Under the pieces are notes generated by a model, which saw nothing but the letters and a program-made list of their open reading frames with translations, was not told the origin of the DNA and searched no databases. A program made the translations under genes and the position numbers. This document shows, in pieces, positions 1 to 9,531 of a stretch of 64,000 nt of DNA. The stretch covers positions 3,759,180-3,823,179 of the forward strand of contig OX638326.1 of NCBI GenBank assembly GCA_951812775.1, written 5' to 3'. Source of the DNA: an uncultured Alphaproteobacteria bacterium (GTDB lineage: Bacteria; Pseudomonadota; Alphaproteobacteria; MPNO01; UBA2964). Every line of letters starts with the position of its first letter. Position 1 is the stretch's first letter.

Positions 1-685
1 CCTTATGCAGGCGGTTCCTGATTCAGATGGTACTGAAGCTGTGTTGGACGATACGACCGCATCGGACGCACGAGCTAGCCTCGCAGCTCAGGCCGACCTA
101 GATGTTCCCAGCCAGTCAGAAGCAGAAGCGGGCACAGCGACGGATGAGAGAGTCTGGACCGCTGAACGCATTAAGCAAGCAATCTTGGCGTTAGCACCTT
201 CGCCGCCACCTGCGGAGACGATTCCGGCTGGCACGATGTTTGATTTTGCAGGCGCGGGAACAGTGCCTAGTGGTTACCTACTATGTGATGGTTCATCGGT
301 TTCACGAACGACCTATGCCGATCTATTTGCCGCTATTGGAGAAACTTGGGGTGTCGGCGACGGTTCAACAACATTTGACCTTCCAGATACACGCCGACGC
401 GTTGCAATTGGTGCAGGAGGAACAGGGTCTGGTGTTATAGGAAATGCTATTGGAAACATAGGTGGGGCAGAAACACATACACTAACTATTGGCGAAATGC
501 CGAGCCACAATCATACTTGGGATTATTCTTCTACAGCCTTTAACCATCCAACGTCGGATGGAAATATCGGAAGTGGTTCCCAACTCCATATTGCTTTTAA
601 TTCCTCTACCAATCCGACGGGTGGGAATGGGTCCCATAATATCGTTCAGCCATCTTATGTAGTTCAGAGAATTATAAAATATTGA
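1..685 (+). CDS. Phage tail collar domain protein (5' partial)
   Basis: The open frame runs in from the left edge, so the true start probably lies outside the window; the first ATG inside is at base 5. From that ATG, residues about 1-70 are a low-complexity linker (SDARASLAAQADL) of the kind found in tail-fibre proteins. Residues about 78-226 match the tail-collar domain: the GTVPSGYLLCDG motif, then WGVGDGSTTFDLPDTR and a glycine-rich segment with an MPSHNH motif. Such domains form the distal part of phage tail fibres or tailocin-like adhesins. No other phage gene is visible, so this may be the edge of a prophage or a domesticated surface protein. The domain call is firm; the biological role is not. 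Confidence 0.8.
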   Translation, partial: LMQAVPDSDGTEAVLDDTTASDARASLAAQADLDVPSQSEAEAGTATDERVWTAERIKQAILALAPSPPPAETIPAGTMFDFAGAGTVPSGYLLCDGSSVSRTTYADLFAAIGETWGVGDGSTTFDLPDTRRRVAIGAGGTGSGVIGNAIGNIGGAETHTLTIGEMPSHNHTWDYSSTAFNHPTSDGNIGSGSQLHIAFNSSTNPTGGNGSHNIVQPSYVVQRIIKY

Positions 686-717
686 TAGCGACCTAAAGGT
701 GTCGGTATACAGTCAAC

Positions 718-1896
718 ATGAAACGGATAGCATCTAATATTGGGTTGACAGCAGTATCCATTATTGTTGGCGCGGTCTTGATCGAAATTTTTACCCTTAG
801 ATTTCTTCTTCCTGCTCTTCCTCTAAGGTTACATCACCATTTTGGCGCTTTAGCAGTTCTCGCGCAGCCTACTAAGGACAATACTCTTCCAAAGGATTAT
901 ACTCTGTTGCTCGGAGATTCTTTTGCTCAGGGGCTGGGCGACTGGCTGTTTACCGCAGATCATTCGACCAACGCCAAATTTCACTCGTTGCATGTCATAC
1001 GAGATATTACTGGCTGGGATGTCGTTTCAATGGGCTGGGGTGGAAGCGGGAGTCCCACTGCCTTAGTTGGTCAACCCATGTATGGTTTTACGATAATCAA
1101 CTCTTCGCCCTATTTAGAGCTTTTGCCGCCAAAACGAATTGTAGCGTATTTCTACGAAGGAAATGACCTAAACAACAATACGACCAAGGGCGATAACGAT
1201 GATGTGGAAGCAGAAATCCGGGACGCTCATCGGCGCATTGAATATGATATTAAATCGATTAAGCCGTGGTTCTTCTGGGTTACCGGGGCGCTTCGAATAG
1301 CGCGACACAATTTTAAAGTTGCGATGGGTTGGCAAAAACCTAACTTAGTACATTATCCGCCTGCGCCCTCGTGGCAAACATGGAAAGCTGGGCCCAATAA
1401 ACTCAAACTTAAAAACCAAGACGTTTTCGCCCCTCCTTTGCAGGCGCCCGCACCCTTGCTTTCGGAAAATACAATTGGGGCAGGAGTTAAGGTTTTTTCT
1501 GAGAGTTTACTAAATTTGAGAAACCGTTTTCCAAAATCCGAACTCTTTGTAGTTTATATACCTGCTGTGATGACTAGTTATCGTCAAGCGGGAAAAATGG
1601 GATTGGCACATATCCAGGTAAGGGGACGACCCAAACGACGGGTTTCAATTCGGCAGATGGAGAAAAGAAGCGACTTTATTTGCAATTCAATCAATGCTGC
1701 GACGATTGAAGCGGGGGCGAGGTTCATAGATACGCGTTCGGCAATAAGAAAAACCACGGAACGACAAATCATCCATGGCCCCAGAGATGCAGCACATTTC
1801 AACAAACTTGGTTACCAAAAGTTAGCCATAATTGTCGTAGACGGTATTCGCCAGAAAATTCGCAACAATGAGTGCCGGGCTATTGCCTCACAATAG
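718..1896 (+). CDS. Membrane-anchored SGNH/GDSL-type hydrolase or acyltransferase-like protein
   Basis: A 392-residue protein with an N-terminal hydrophobic helix (about residues 8-30), which suggests a periplasm-facing anchor. LLLGDSFAQG (about residues 62-71) fits SGNH block I with the nucleophilic serine. DAAHFNKLGY near the C-terminus fits block V with the catalytic Asp and His. This layout is known from AlgX/AlgJ-like polysaccharide O-acetyltransferases and GDSL esterases. It starts 33 bases after the tail-collar gene on the same strand, so the two may be co-transcribed. The substrate is unknown; modification of a surface glycan is an inference. It ends in an ordinary TAG stop. Confidence 0.65.
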   Translation: MKRIASNIGLTAVSIIVGAVLIEIFTLRFLLPALPLRLHHHFGALAVLAQPTKDNTLPKDYTLLLGDSFAQGLGDWLFTADHSTNAKFHSLHVIRDITGWDVVSMGWGGSGSPTALVGQPMYGFTIINSSPYLELLPPKRIVAYFYEGNDLNNNTTKGDNDDVEAEIRDAHRRIEYDIKSIKPWFFWVTGALRIARHNFKVAMGWQKPNLVHYPPAPSWQTWKAGPNKLKLKNQDVFAPPLQAPAPLLSENTIGAGVKVFSESLLNLRNRFPKSELFVVYIPAVMTSYRQAGKMGLAHIQVRGRPKRRVSIRQMEKRSDFICNSINAATIEAGARFIDTRSAIRKTTERQIIHGPRDAAHFNKLGYQKLAIIVVDGIRQKIRNNECRAIASQ

Positions 1897-1941
1897 GAAT
1901 AAAAACGAAATCTATTCCAACCAGCAAGACCCCGCATAAAG

Positions 1942-2958
1942 TCAACGATTCAGAATTTGAGGGACTGCTTTTCTTAACGCGTTTTTTAGTGCCGCCATAT
2001 AGTGATAAGCTAAAGCATCCCTGCCCATATCTCTAACCGGTTTCCGAACGCTCCATTGTTGCTCGATATGCAGAAAGCGGCCGGAGGCTTTATTTGCGCT
2101 TTTCCGGCAAACATTGGAACTCCCATTGAGCTGCCGCCCCTGAACATTGGTGCGGGCGCAAAGTTTTCGATAATCGTATTTATCGTCTTCGGTGTCCTGG
2201 CAACTCACAGCTAATTCCGGTTGCCCCAGCTTCTTCCGAATTTCGTCTCTTGTTCTTCCCGCGATACCACCATCTTTGGATTGTTTTTGTCGCGAGCCGT
2301 CAGATAGTACAAATTTGGTTTTTGTGCCTCTGCCTGAGAAACCATGCAGCTGGACAAAAATAGCTTTCGGCCAAATTTTTGAAAATAATACATGCGTGGC
2401 GTGAAAAAGGTTTTCCTGGCTGTGCGCTGGGTCTGAAATTGGATAACGAGTTCTGCCTTGGCTGCAGACTCTTGTTCGACCACTACATCGTGATTTTTTC
2501 TCGGATGCACATCTGTTGTTTCCCGAAATAATCGCAGCCCTCCCACGCAATGCCTGCAAGAGGAGAATGGCCTGTATTCCAGTTGCCCTGTCTTTAACAG
2601 GGTGAGGGGCCTCAAAAATAACGTCGCGTTCGGCTTTTTCAGCGATAACTATATAAGGTTCCGCTGCTTCCCCAATAGGTCCGATTAGCCAAAAAAACTG
2701 GTTGTCGTGCTCAAAAACCTCTACAGAAAAGCCATCTATTTCTGTTTTCTTAGCGCCAGATTTAGGGGGACTTTTCCGAACCAGGTTTATTGTGCGTTTG
2801 AGCTGAGAGAACCGATCACTTAAGGGCTCTGCATAACCAACTGCTTGGTAGTTAGCGCTTCTAATCCGCTCTATTAACGTTTCTGCGTTTACTGGAAAGC
2901 ATTGAACGCAGAGGATCCAGAGAGGCGCAAATAAAAAGGGGAACTTCCAGTCTGACAT
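1942..2958 (-). CDS. Secreted protein of unknown function, possibly N-formylglutamate-amidohydrolase-like
   Basis: A 338-residue protein with a clear signal peptide (hydrophobic residues about 5-25, ending near VNA). Conserved-looking landmarks are EAPHP (about residue 115), GNNRCAS, FHATHVLF and VQLHGFSG. Histidine-rich motifs after a signal peptide suggest a metal-dependent hydrolase. The order (EAPH, then an Arg/Cys segment, then LHGF) loosely recalls N-formylglutamate amidohydrolase or poly-gamma-glutamate hydrolase folds. This is a weak family guess. It lies 29 bases downstream of the broken class II aldolase gene on the same strand. Confidence 0.5.
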   Translation of the reverse strand: MSDWKFPFLFAPLWILCVQCFPVNAETLIERIRSANYQAVGYAEPLSDRFSQLKRTINLVRKSPPKSGAKKTEIDGFSVEVFEHDNQFFWLIGPIGEAAEPYIVIAEKAERDVIFEAPHPVKDRATGIQAILLLQALRGRAAIISGNNRCASEKKSRCSGRTRVCSQGRTRYPISDPAHSQENLFHATHVLFSKIWPKAIFVQLHGFSGRGTKTKFVLSDGSRQKQSKDGGIAGRTRDEIRKKLGQPELAVSCQDTEDDKYDYRKLCARTNVQGRQLNGSSNVCRKSANKASGRFLHIEQQWSVRKPVRDMGRDALAYHYMAALKNALRKAVPQILNR

Positions 2959-2987
2959 GACGGATTTCCAATGGCGTTACACGAAGA

Positions 2988-3694
2988 CTATATTTCAGGG
3001 TCGCCCGCAGTCATATAGTCCCACAACCTTTCGTAAATTCGGCCCGTTCCAGTCGCCCGAATCTTTGCCTGTTCTTCTGTAAAACATACTGATTCATCTT
3101 CCGGAGCAGACGCCATAACAGCCAATTCCGTTATCGCTGATTCCTCCAGATAAAAAGCCATCACAATGCTTTCTTCCACTGAAGGTGCGACACAAACTGC
3201 GCCGTTTCCACGCATGACGATGGCTCTCGCTTGACCCAAAGTTCGCGCGAACACTGCTGCTTGCTCGTCTGAACGAATTAACAACGGGTCATCCCAAAGA
3301 GGGGGGGGGCAGGAAAAAAATACGATCCAAATCCAAGTCGGGCTCTTGGTGTTTTCCTAAATGTTGAGAGAGTCATCACGTTTCTGGGAAAGATCCGACA
3401 AATTCCGTTTACATCGCTTCTAGCAGCGTAGATTTGTTGATGACAGCAGACTTCGCCGAGGACGCCGGATGGCAATTCGCCTGCTATGGGAACGACGGTT
3501 CCATCTTCGCCGGCATTGATCAAACCCATTGGTTTGGGTCCACAAACGAGGAAACTATCATCGTCTAACCTTGCGCTTACGTGCCCGTAGGCGTGAACGA
3601 GGTTGTGCCGCGCAAGGGCACGCGCAGCGAGACGGACTCTTTTTTGAGTCTCGCATATCGGTTCACCAACTAAGCCAAACTCTTCGTCAGCTAT
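2988..3694 (-). pseudogene. Class II aldolase/adducin family gene, frameshifted and lacking a normal start
   Basis: Two overlapping frames together make one class II aldolase. The upstream frame (3278 upward) carries ARHNLVHAYGHVSARLDDDS, the usual N-terminal part. The downstream frame (2988-3284) carries GQARAIVMRGNGAVCVAPS, the part that usually bears the C-terminal metal histidine. The switch falls in a run of nine C on the coding strand (3301-3309). A tenth C would give PAPPPLWDDPLLIRSDEQ and join the frames. No ATG, GTG or TTG is seen at the expected N-terminus; an ATA codon at 3692-3694 sits where the Met before ADEEFG is expected. The usual His is Asn in the MRGNGA motif. A sequencing error alone would not explain the missing start and the altered motif. 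Confidence 0.75.
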
Positions 3695-3702
3695 TTTAAT
3701 TC

Positions 3703-4557
3703 TCAGTCCCGAAATTCGGGGATATCTGGTTTCGCACCCCAGGCGCAGAATGCCTCAGGCGTAAACGGGTATTGACGGGGACGATAATTGGGATCCTCAA
3801 TAATTTTAACGCCGTGAGAATACTCGTAGATCATTCCGTCCGGCCCTTCATAATAAAGGAACATAGCACCGGATGTTACGTGACGGCCTGGACCAAATAC
3901 GATGTGGACCTGTTTTTCCGAAAGGAAGTAGTACGATCGCATGATGTCGTCGATACTATCTACCTGAAAATTTATATGTTGAATGCCATGCTTGTCTGCG
4001 GGAAATAGTGCAATTCGGTGATGCACCGCATCGAAGGACAAGAGACCGGCATCCCCGATCCAATCGTTCGGGTGAATGTTAAAGTACGTCGTCCAAAATC
4101 TTTCATCCCGTAGTGCATCGGTCGTCTTTAATCCGACGTGGCTGAATTCACTGATGCCAGCATCTCGTGTTGGAAAATAACGTCTCGCTGATTTATGCGG
4201 TCTTAGAACGATCTCAAATTTGTTTCCCGTTGGATCAGAGAAACTGAAAAAATTTCCAACGCGACGGTCAGCTTTCCCACCTTCCGACCCCCATTCAACA
4301 TCTATTCCGGCGCCAGCCAATTCGTTGAAAGCCGCTTCTAGGGCTATGTCGCTTGCTACTTCGAATCCTACAACGTGTTGCTCTACACCACCCTGCACAT
4401 AACAAATGTCATGATCACGTTCGTCGCCGCGTACATAGATGCGGTCATCTTCTCTACGGACTTCCTGTAGGCCGATTGTTTCGGTGGCGAATTGGACAGC
4501 CTCTTCGAGATTGGCTGCGCCGACGCGCAAATAGGCGAGGTCTATAATTTCGATCAT
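3703..4557 (-). CDS. Type I extradiol dioxygenase family protein (two VOC domains)
   Basis: A 284-residue protein built of two vicinal-oxygen-chelate modules, at about residues 5-120 and 138-265. The C-terminal module shows the iron-ligand pattern of catechol 2,3-dioxygenases: His in FSHVGL, His in GIQHINF and Glu in IYEYSHG. The length is usual for 2,3-dihydroxybiphenyl 1,2-dioxygenase-like enzymes, which open catechols next to the diol using O2 and Fe(II). The decayed aldolase frame abuts its stop codon, and the two may once have formed a meta-cleavage type pair. The exact substrate cannot be read from sequence. Confidence 0.8.
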   Translation of the reverse strand: MIEIIDLAYLRVGAANLEEAVQFATETIGLQEVRREDDRIYVRGDERDHDICYVQGGVEQHVVGFEVASDIALEAAFNELAGAGIDVEWGSEGGKADRRVGNFFSFSDPTGNKFEIVLRPHKSARRYFPTRDAGISEFSHVGLKTTDALRDERFWTTYFNIHPNDWIGDAGLLSFDAVHHRIALFPADKHGIQHINFQVDSIDDIMRSYYFLSEKQVHIVFGPGRHVTSGAMFLYYEGPDGMIYEYSHGVKIIEDPNYRPRQYPFTPEAFCAWGAKPDIPEFRD

Positions 4558-4626
4558 ACGACTATGATAGGTCGCAAAAGCTTCGGCGCAAGGCTTTCGA
4601 GCGAAAAGTCTTCTTCGGTATGACGG

Positions 4627-5364
4627 TTACGAGCCGTTACTCGCAATTCGTTCTCTTAGACCCATTAACTCACCGCGTAACTCTTCGATTTCTTGAAGAT
4701 CGCTGCTGAGCTCACCTAACTTTCCTGCCGGCTCGGAGACGTCTTCTTCTGTTTCCATTGTAACCGGCCCAACACCTTCCTCAATTTGACCAATTAGATC
4801 ACGAATCCCTGGGCTAAGAGCGGCCGTTTGATTTTCTGAAAGACCGCGTGTTTTTTCTTCTTCCACGAGGCCGGGTTGAATATCGGGCACTTCATTTGTC
4901 CCATCATCTTCCAAAGACTCTTCGATTGCTAAAATTAGGTCGTCAGTTCCGCTAATTTCGTTTGTTAGGAGGCTTTCTTGAGTTTCAGTCGATGTGTCGT
5001 CAGCATCAATGGACAATAAATCTTCATTGCCCCGTGTGAGAATTTCCGCTGAATTGTTCTCCAAAAGAGTCTCGGCCATCTCTTTGATTTGTGGCACGGA
5101 CTCATCTGACGCGCGCTCCAGGTTCGTTTCTACAGCTGCAAGTAAAGTCTGGATTAAGCTCGTGAGGTCGTCCCTGGTTTCCTCAAGCTCGTTGATTTGT
5201 TGCCGCATGTTCTCAAATTCAATTTGTTGATCGAGATACCGTTCGCGTATTTGATCCCAAATATCAGAAAGAGCGGCACTTTCCCGTTCCCGTGCCACAT
5301 GGGCTGTTTTTAAACGGGCATTAATCAGCTCTATTCTCTGTTTTAGGCCATCTATATCTGGCAT
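4627..5364 (-). CDS. Acidic coiled-coil protein of unknown function
   Basis: A 245-residue, very acidic protein without a signal peptide or membrane helix. Residues about 1-75 and 205-240 have heptad-like patterns (LKQRIELINARLKTAH; IEELRGELMGLRERI) typical of coiled coils. The middle is a low-complexity stretch rich in Glu, Asp, Ser and Thr. No family was recognised. It is transcribed away from the sugar-phosphate transferase gene, with a 91-base gap between their starts. A structural or scaffold role is possible but unsupported. Confidence 0.55.
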   Translation of the reverse strand: MPDIDGLKQRIELINARLKTAHVARERESAALSDIWDQIRERYLDQQIEFENMRQQINELEETRDDLTSLIQTLLAAVETNLERASDESVPQIKEMAETLLENNSAEILTRGNEDLLSIDADDTSTETQESLLTNEISGTDDLILAIEESLEDDGTNEVPDIQPGLVEEEKTRGLSENQTAALSPGIRDLIGQIEEGVGPVTMETEEDVSEPAGKLGELSSDLQEIEELRGELMGLRERIASNGS

Positions 5365-5455
5365 TTTCGCCTAACCTTCAGTCATGATTTCTGACGATAA
5401 AATAGCGTTTGATCGGTTTACAGTTTGTTAACGCTAACGCAGAGCTTTCTCCAAA

Positions 5456-6592
5456 ATGGATCATGCGTTGACATTGCCAAGTCCTTCGGCGAGTTTGCCA
5501 GAGTTGGACACGACGATTTCACATGTCTCCGACCATATCGAAATGGCTTTAGAATCTATTCTTCATCATATTTCCCTGGCGGGATTATTGCTTTTAGGAG
5601 CAATTTTGCTGACGCGTTACATGATGAAGAGGCAAATACTGGCCCTGCCTAACCATCGTTCATCGCATGAATTGCCAACTCCTAGTAGCGGCGGCGCTTC
5701 AATCGTCCTGATGACCCTGATGGGCTGTTTGGTCATTTATTTGGTTTGGGGTCAAAACGCAGGATGGAGCCTTTACATGTTGGGTCTCGTGATTGCGTCG
5801 ACGGTGGTGGCTGCTGTTGGTTTCCTTGATGATCTCAATCGACTAAAGACCTTTAAAACCAAGCTTTTATCGCAAATCATCTCTGTGGCAATTCTGTTTG
5901 CGTGTGACATCGTGATTGAGCGGGTCACGTTGCCTTGGTTTGGACCAGTCGAGCTTGGTTTGTGGGGATATCTGGTGACATTGATTTGGGTGGTGGGATT
6001 GACCAATGCCTTCAATTTCATGGATGGTCTCGACGGAATGGCAGCCGGCACAGCGATAATTGCTGCAATGTTTCTTGCACTAATTGCCTTCAGTCAATCG
6101 TCTGATCTTATCTTCGCTCTCAGCTATATTGTTTTGGCGTCCTCATTTGGATTCTTGTTTTACAATTTTCCCAAAGCTCGCATCTTTATGGGGGATGTTG
6201 GGAGTCAATTCCTCGGTTTTATGTTTGCGGCCCTTGCTGTGTTAGCAAGGAAGAATGATGTTGGCCAAATTTCTTTTGGGGTCATGCCAATTCTTTTTTT
6301 CCATTTTATTTTTGATACGTCGTACACATTTGTCCGGCGTTTGCGGGCAGGTAAGGTTGTGACGGAAGCGCACCGCTCTCATTTATATCAACTGGTCAAT
6401 CAATTGGGGTGGTCTCATCCGAGAGTTAGCCTGTTATATGCCGGTATGTGTTTTGCGCAGGGAGTGATGGCAGTTTGGTTCGTCGGCGCCTCGTCAACCG
6501 AGCAGAGTTTGATTGTCTTGGCTTTATTTTTCCTTTATAGCCTTTATTTGTTGATCATAATGCGTACAGCCCGAAGCAATGACCTAATCTAG
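5456..6592 (+). CDS. WecA/WbpL-type undecaprenyl-phosphate sugar-1-phosphate transferase
   Basis: A 378-residue polytopic membrane protein of the MraY/WecA family, glycosyltransferase family 4. Conserved loops are visible: GFLDDLNRLK, the NAFNFMDGLDGMAAG motif and IFMGDVGSQFLGF with its catalytic aspartates. Near the C-terminus AHRSHLYQ resembles the His-containing substrate loop of WbpL. These enzymes move a sugar-1-phosphate from a UDP-sugar to undecaprenyl phosphate, starting O-antigen or other glycan synthesis at the inner membrane. About ten hydrophobic segments are present. The start at 5456 has a poor ribosome site, so a later ATG is possible. The sugar is not predictable here. Confidence 0.85.
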   Translation: MDHALTLPSPSASLPELDTTISHVSDHIEMALESILHHISLAGLLLLGAILLTRYMMKRQILALPNHRSSHELPTPSSGGASIVLMTLMGCLVIYLVWGQNAGWSLYMLGLVIASTVVAAVGFLDDLNRLKTFKTKLLSQIISVAILFACDIVIERVTLPWFGPVELGLWGYLVTLIWVVGLTNAFNFMDGLDGMAAGTAIIAAMFLALIAFSQSSDLIFALSYIVLASSFGFLFYNFPKARIFMGDVGSQFLGFMFAALAVLARKNDVGQISFGVMPILFFHFIFDTSYTFVRRLRAGKVVTEAHRSHLYQLVNQLGWSHPRVSLLYAGMCFAQGVMAVWFVGASSTEQSLIVLALFFLYSLYLLIIMRTARSNDLI

Positions 6593-6676
6593 GGTTTGTA
6601 TTTGCTCCTATCGACCTCGCCGTCCAAAATTTTGTATAGTTGTAGAAAATAGGCTCACAATCGGGAGGACACAGAT

Positions 6677-7378
6677 ATGGCGCGCGAATTCGAAGATCAT
6701 TGCTGGCGCGATTTTATTGATGCTGAAACGCAAGAAATTTATAGCCACTACAAGCGTAACGTTTTCGTTGGCGATAACGTCGCGGTTCTCATGGTGGATG
6801 TCTATAAAGCGAGTTATGAAGGCGGGCAGCAAAAAGTCATTGATGTCATTAAAGAGCATCCCAGCTCGTGTGGAGAAAGGGCTTGGGCGATGGTTGAGCC
6901 TGCCAAACAACTTCTCAGTGCGGCGCGGGCTGCGGGTATCCCTGTAACCTATTGTACCGGTGATACGAGAAGTCAGTCGAGCAATGGCAGGGCGACAAAT
7001 CGTCAAGTTCTTGATGAACATGAAGAGTCATACGAGATTCTCGATGAATTAGCGCCGCAGTCAGACGAGCTTGTCGTTTATAAACAGCGCGCGAGTGCGT
7101 TTTACGGCACACCTTTAATGTCCCACCTCACGCAAATGGGCATTCAAAGCTTAATTATGGGTGGTGGAACGACAAGTGGCTGCTTGCGTGCTGCGGTTCA
7201 GGATGCCAAGGCAAATGGATTTCACGTGACGCTTGTTGAGGAGTGTTGCTATGACCGAACAGCAGTCAATCATATGGTCAATTTATTCGATATGCACCAC
7301 AAATATGCGGACGTTATGCATCTTGACGAAGTGCTGGAGCACATTGAAGGTCTCGGCGATCTGCAAAAGGCAAGTTGA
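6677..7378 (+). CDS. Isochorismatase-family cysteine hydrolase
   Basis: A 233-residue alpha/beta protein of the isochorismatase/N-carbamoylsarcosine amidase family. The catalytic triad is visible: Asp in VLMVDVYKA (about residue 41), Lys in VVYKQRASAF (about residue 137) and the nucleophilic Cys in GGTTSGCLRAAV (about residue 173). GGAG lies 11 bases before the ATG. The TTSGC form of the Cys motif is shared with the pair at 24452-25970, so they probably act on related amide or carbamoyl substrates. Its neighbour on the opposite strand ends directly at its stop codon. Confidence 0.82.
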   Translation: MAREFEDHCWRDFIDAETQEIYSHYKRNVFVGDNVAVLMVDVYKASYEGGQQKVIDVIKEHPSSCGERAWAMVEPAKQLLSAARAAGIPVTYCTGDTRSQSSNGRATNRQVLDEHEESYEILDELAPQSDELVVYKQRASAFYGTPLMSHLTQMGIQSLIMGGGTTSGCLRAAVQDAKANGFHVTLVEECCYDRTAVNHMVNLFDMHHKYADVMHLDEVLEHIEGLGDLQKAS

Positions 7379-8514
7379 TTAATCGGTATTCGCTGCGCAG
7401 GCGTTCGTCATTGCAGTATTAACAATTTGTTGCTCGAGCGATTCAAAAATCTCGAAGCCAGCATCATTGATGTCTCCACGCGCGATCATCGCCTCCTTAA
7501 GCCACATGATTGACGTTGAGATATCTGGATCATTTTTTTGACGAAATATTGCGGTCTCGAGAATACCGATCCCGTGGCATTTTCGAATCCTATCAATTAA
7601 CCAGGAAGACGCGTTTGCGACAGCGATGACATCATTGCCGTCAACAACGGCCCATTCCATCCCGTGCTCATCCGCGAATTTCGCAGCATTGCATTCCCCG
7701 TCGCGAAGTGTGTTGTCTTCCTCTCCTGACTGGAGGACGCGTTCGCATATGAATAGCATCGGGAATTTTCTGTCGTGAAACGAATTCAATTCTTCCTTGG
7801 CCGAGGAATTTTCTATCTCTTGGGAGCTGATATTGCATATGACTATCGAGTTATTCGAAACTTGATCGTCCAAGAATTTGATGGCCGTCCTTTCTGCCGT
7901 GTTCAAAAGGTTTTCAGAACTGGGGACGGTGTCACAGATTTCTGCAGAGTTGTCTGTTGTCTCAGGTTGGATTTCGGTGGCAGTCACAATAGATGAAAAA
8001 ACGTCATTTGGGCTGGACATAAAGTTTCGTAATAACTGCTGGCTGCTAATGACCTGATCGTTGGGCAAAACATTGCGTGATACGCCCGCCAGTAGCGTCT
8101 CACCGGCAAACACGGTAGAAGCAGAAATCTGTGCTTGGTTCAATCCCGCGATTGCTTTGCCGGTTTTTTGAATTCTAAGCATTTGCCTCAGGATTAACTG
8201 GAGTTCGTCGCAACTCCACGTCGTAATATCGAGTGGGTCCGCAAAAGTGTGAGTGTCTGAAAAGTCAAAGATGTTCCAGCCTGAAGAGGACTCTGTTGGT
8301 ACCTGTTCGAGGTCAGGCGTTGAGGCTGTGGAGGAAAAAAGTTTGCTTCTGCCATAAAATCGAGACGATCGAGTAATTCACGGATACCCACTGCGCCATC
8401 TGGTGGTGGGTCTATCGCGACTGCGATTTCACGGAGCACACTGCTGGACGTCTGAACAGGTGCCAAAATTTCATCAGGCGTTTCGGTTGACGGCTTTTTG
8501 TTCGGTTGTCCCAT
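7379..8514 (-). pseudogene. Decayed 2-oxoacid dehydrogenase E1-alpha-like protein, frameshifted
   Basis: The downstream frame (7379-8182) aligns by eye with the E1-alpha subunit of pyruvate or branched-chain dehydrogenases. MLRIQKTGKAIAGL resembles the MxLIRRFEE segment, FPMLFICERV the LPVIFVCENN strand, and VVDGNDVIAVANA the VDGxDVLAVYEA segment. The thiamine diphosphate/Mg motif GDG...N is gone (NISSQEIENSS in its place), and the active-site HRGHGH region reads QQLLRNF. The upstream frame (8194-8514) joins this one if a run of six T (plus-strand A at 8335-8340) is lengthened by one, giving a continuous protein through ITTWSCDELQLILRQMLRIQ. No E1-beta gene lies nearby. It is either a dead relic or a repurposed non-catalytic protein. 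Confidence 0.6.
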
Positions 8515-8628
8515 GGATTTTTCCCCTGTCAGCCAAAAACGGCCGAATACACATCCAGAGGGTAAACGCTAGTTACAGCCCGTTAACAAAACGTTGCACT
8601 AGGCGCGGGCAGGAGGGCTTGTTGTAAA

Positions 8629-9390
8629 TCAAGCTCGTTCTTTTGGGGATAGCTGTTCCGTCCATTCATCGGGAATGACGCCAGCCTCATGTCCACGACT
8701 TAAATAATATCGCCACAGTTTAACGGAATGATTGGTTCGCTTAAAATTGGCCGCAAATTCATCGGACTCTTCCTTGGAAAGTGGCTTGGGGGTTCCGAGG
8801 CGAGACGCATCATATAGAGCCCGCGCATTTTCGTCGAAATGTACCGCGTCGACCATTAGGGCGGGGATGCTCTCTGAGCCGATAACCGCACCGTGGGCTC
8901 GTAAAAGAACAGCGTTGTGATCGCCCATGGTTTCAACCATCGCACGACCGCGTTCCTGTGTATCAATATGCCAGGATTCCGGATGAATTGGTATTCCACT
9001 CGACCATCTATAGGCGTGATTTTTCATCGGCACGAGTTCTACGCCATCGACCATCGTAAAGAGCGTTGCAATTTCAGGGTGCCAGTGGAGTACGGCGTTT
9101 ATATCAGGCCGCGCGTGCATAATTTCGGAATGAATTTCTAACTCATTGACAGGACGGGCATTAGGATCACCATCAAGAACGTTACCATCTAAATCAATGA
9201 CATAGATATCTTCAGGCGCCAGGTCATTCCGGCTCGCGTCAAACGCCTGAATAAGAAGGGTTTCACCATCTGGCAGACGCTGACTGACATGGCCGCTATA
9301 GCCCAGGACGCCTTCATGATTTAGAAGCCGTGTGCAAGCCGCGACTTCAATTTTCGCTGTCTCGACAGCTGAATTCGAGAAACCATCCAT
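8629..9390 (-). CDS. Class II aldolase/adducin family protein
   Basis: A 253-residue protein when started at the ATG at 9390, which has AGGAG about eight bases upstream; the longer in-frame start at 9438 lacks such a site. Metal-binding features of the family are present: GHVSQRL, ELEIHSEI, the paired histidines in LHWHPE, and His in RAHGAV. Family members cleave or epimerise sugar phosphates (fuculose-1-phosphate aldolase, ribulose-5-phosphate epimerase) or decarboxylate small acids. This is the intact relative of the broken gene at 2988-3694. It is transcribed divergently from the MFS transporters. The substrate is unknown. Confidence 0.82.
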   Translation of the reverse strand: MDGFSNSAVETAKIEVAACTRLLNHEGVLGYSGHVSQRLPDGETLLIQAFDASRNDLAPEDIYVIDLDGNVLDGDPNARPVNELEIHSEIMHARPDINAVLHWHPEIATLFTMVDGVELVPMKNHAYRWSSGIPIHPESWHIDTQERGRAMVETMGDHNAVLLRAHGAVIGSESIPALMVDAVHFDENARALYDASRLGTPKPLSKEESDEFAANFKRTNHSVKLWRYYLSRGHEAGVIPDEWTEQLSPKERA

Positions 9391-9531
9391 CCTGTATTCT
9401 CCTGTTGGCCCACGGATTTTTTGCGTGACCGTGCCCAAACCGCTAAAAGGGTTAAATAAGTGTCTGGGACCCTCTTCTGAGTGTCAAGCCAGCCAGCCGT
9501 ATATTCAACGATTTACTGAACCGCGAATACT

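Noticed and set aside
2211..2615. Second gene inside the secreted-protein gene
   Set aside because: The 134-residue frame is a shadow of the signal-peptide-bearing frame and has no features of its own.
3301..3309. Programmed frameshift at the C9 run of the aldolase gene
   Set aside because: The gene also lacks a start and has an altered metal motif, so decay or a homopolymer read error is simpler.
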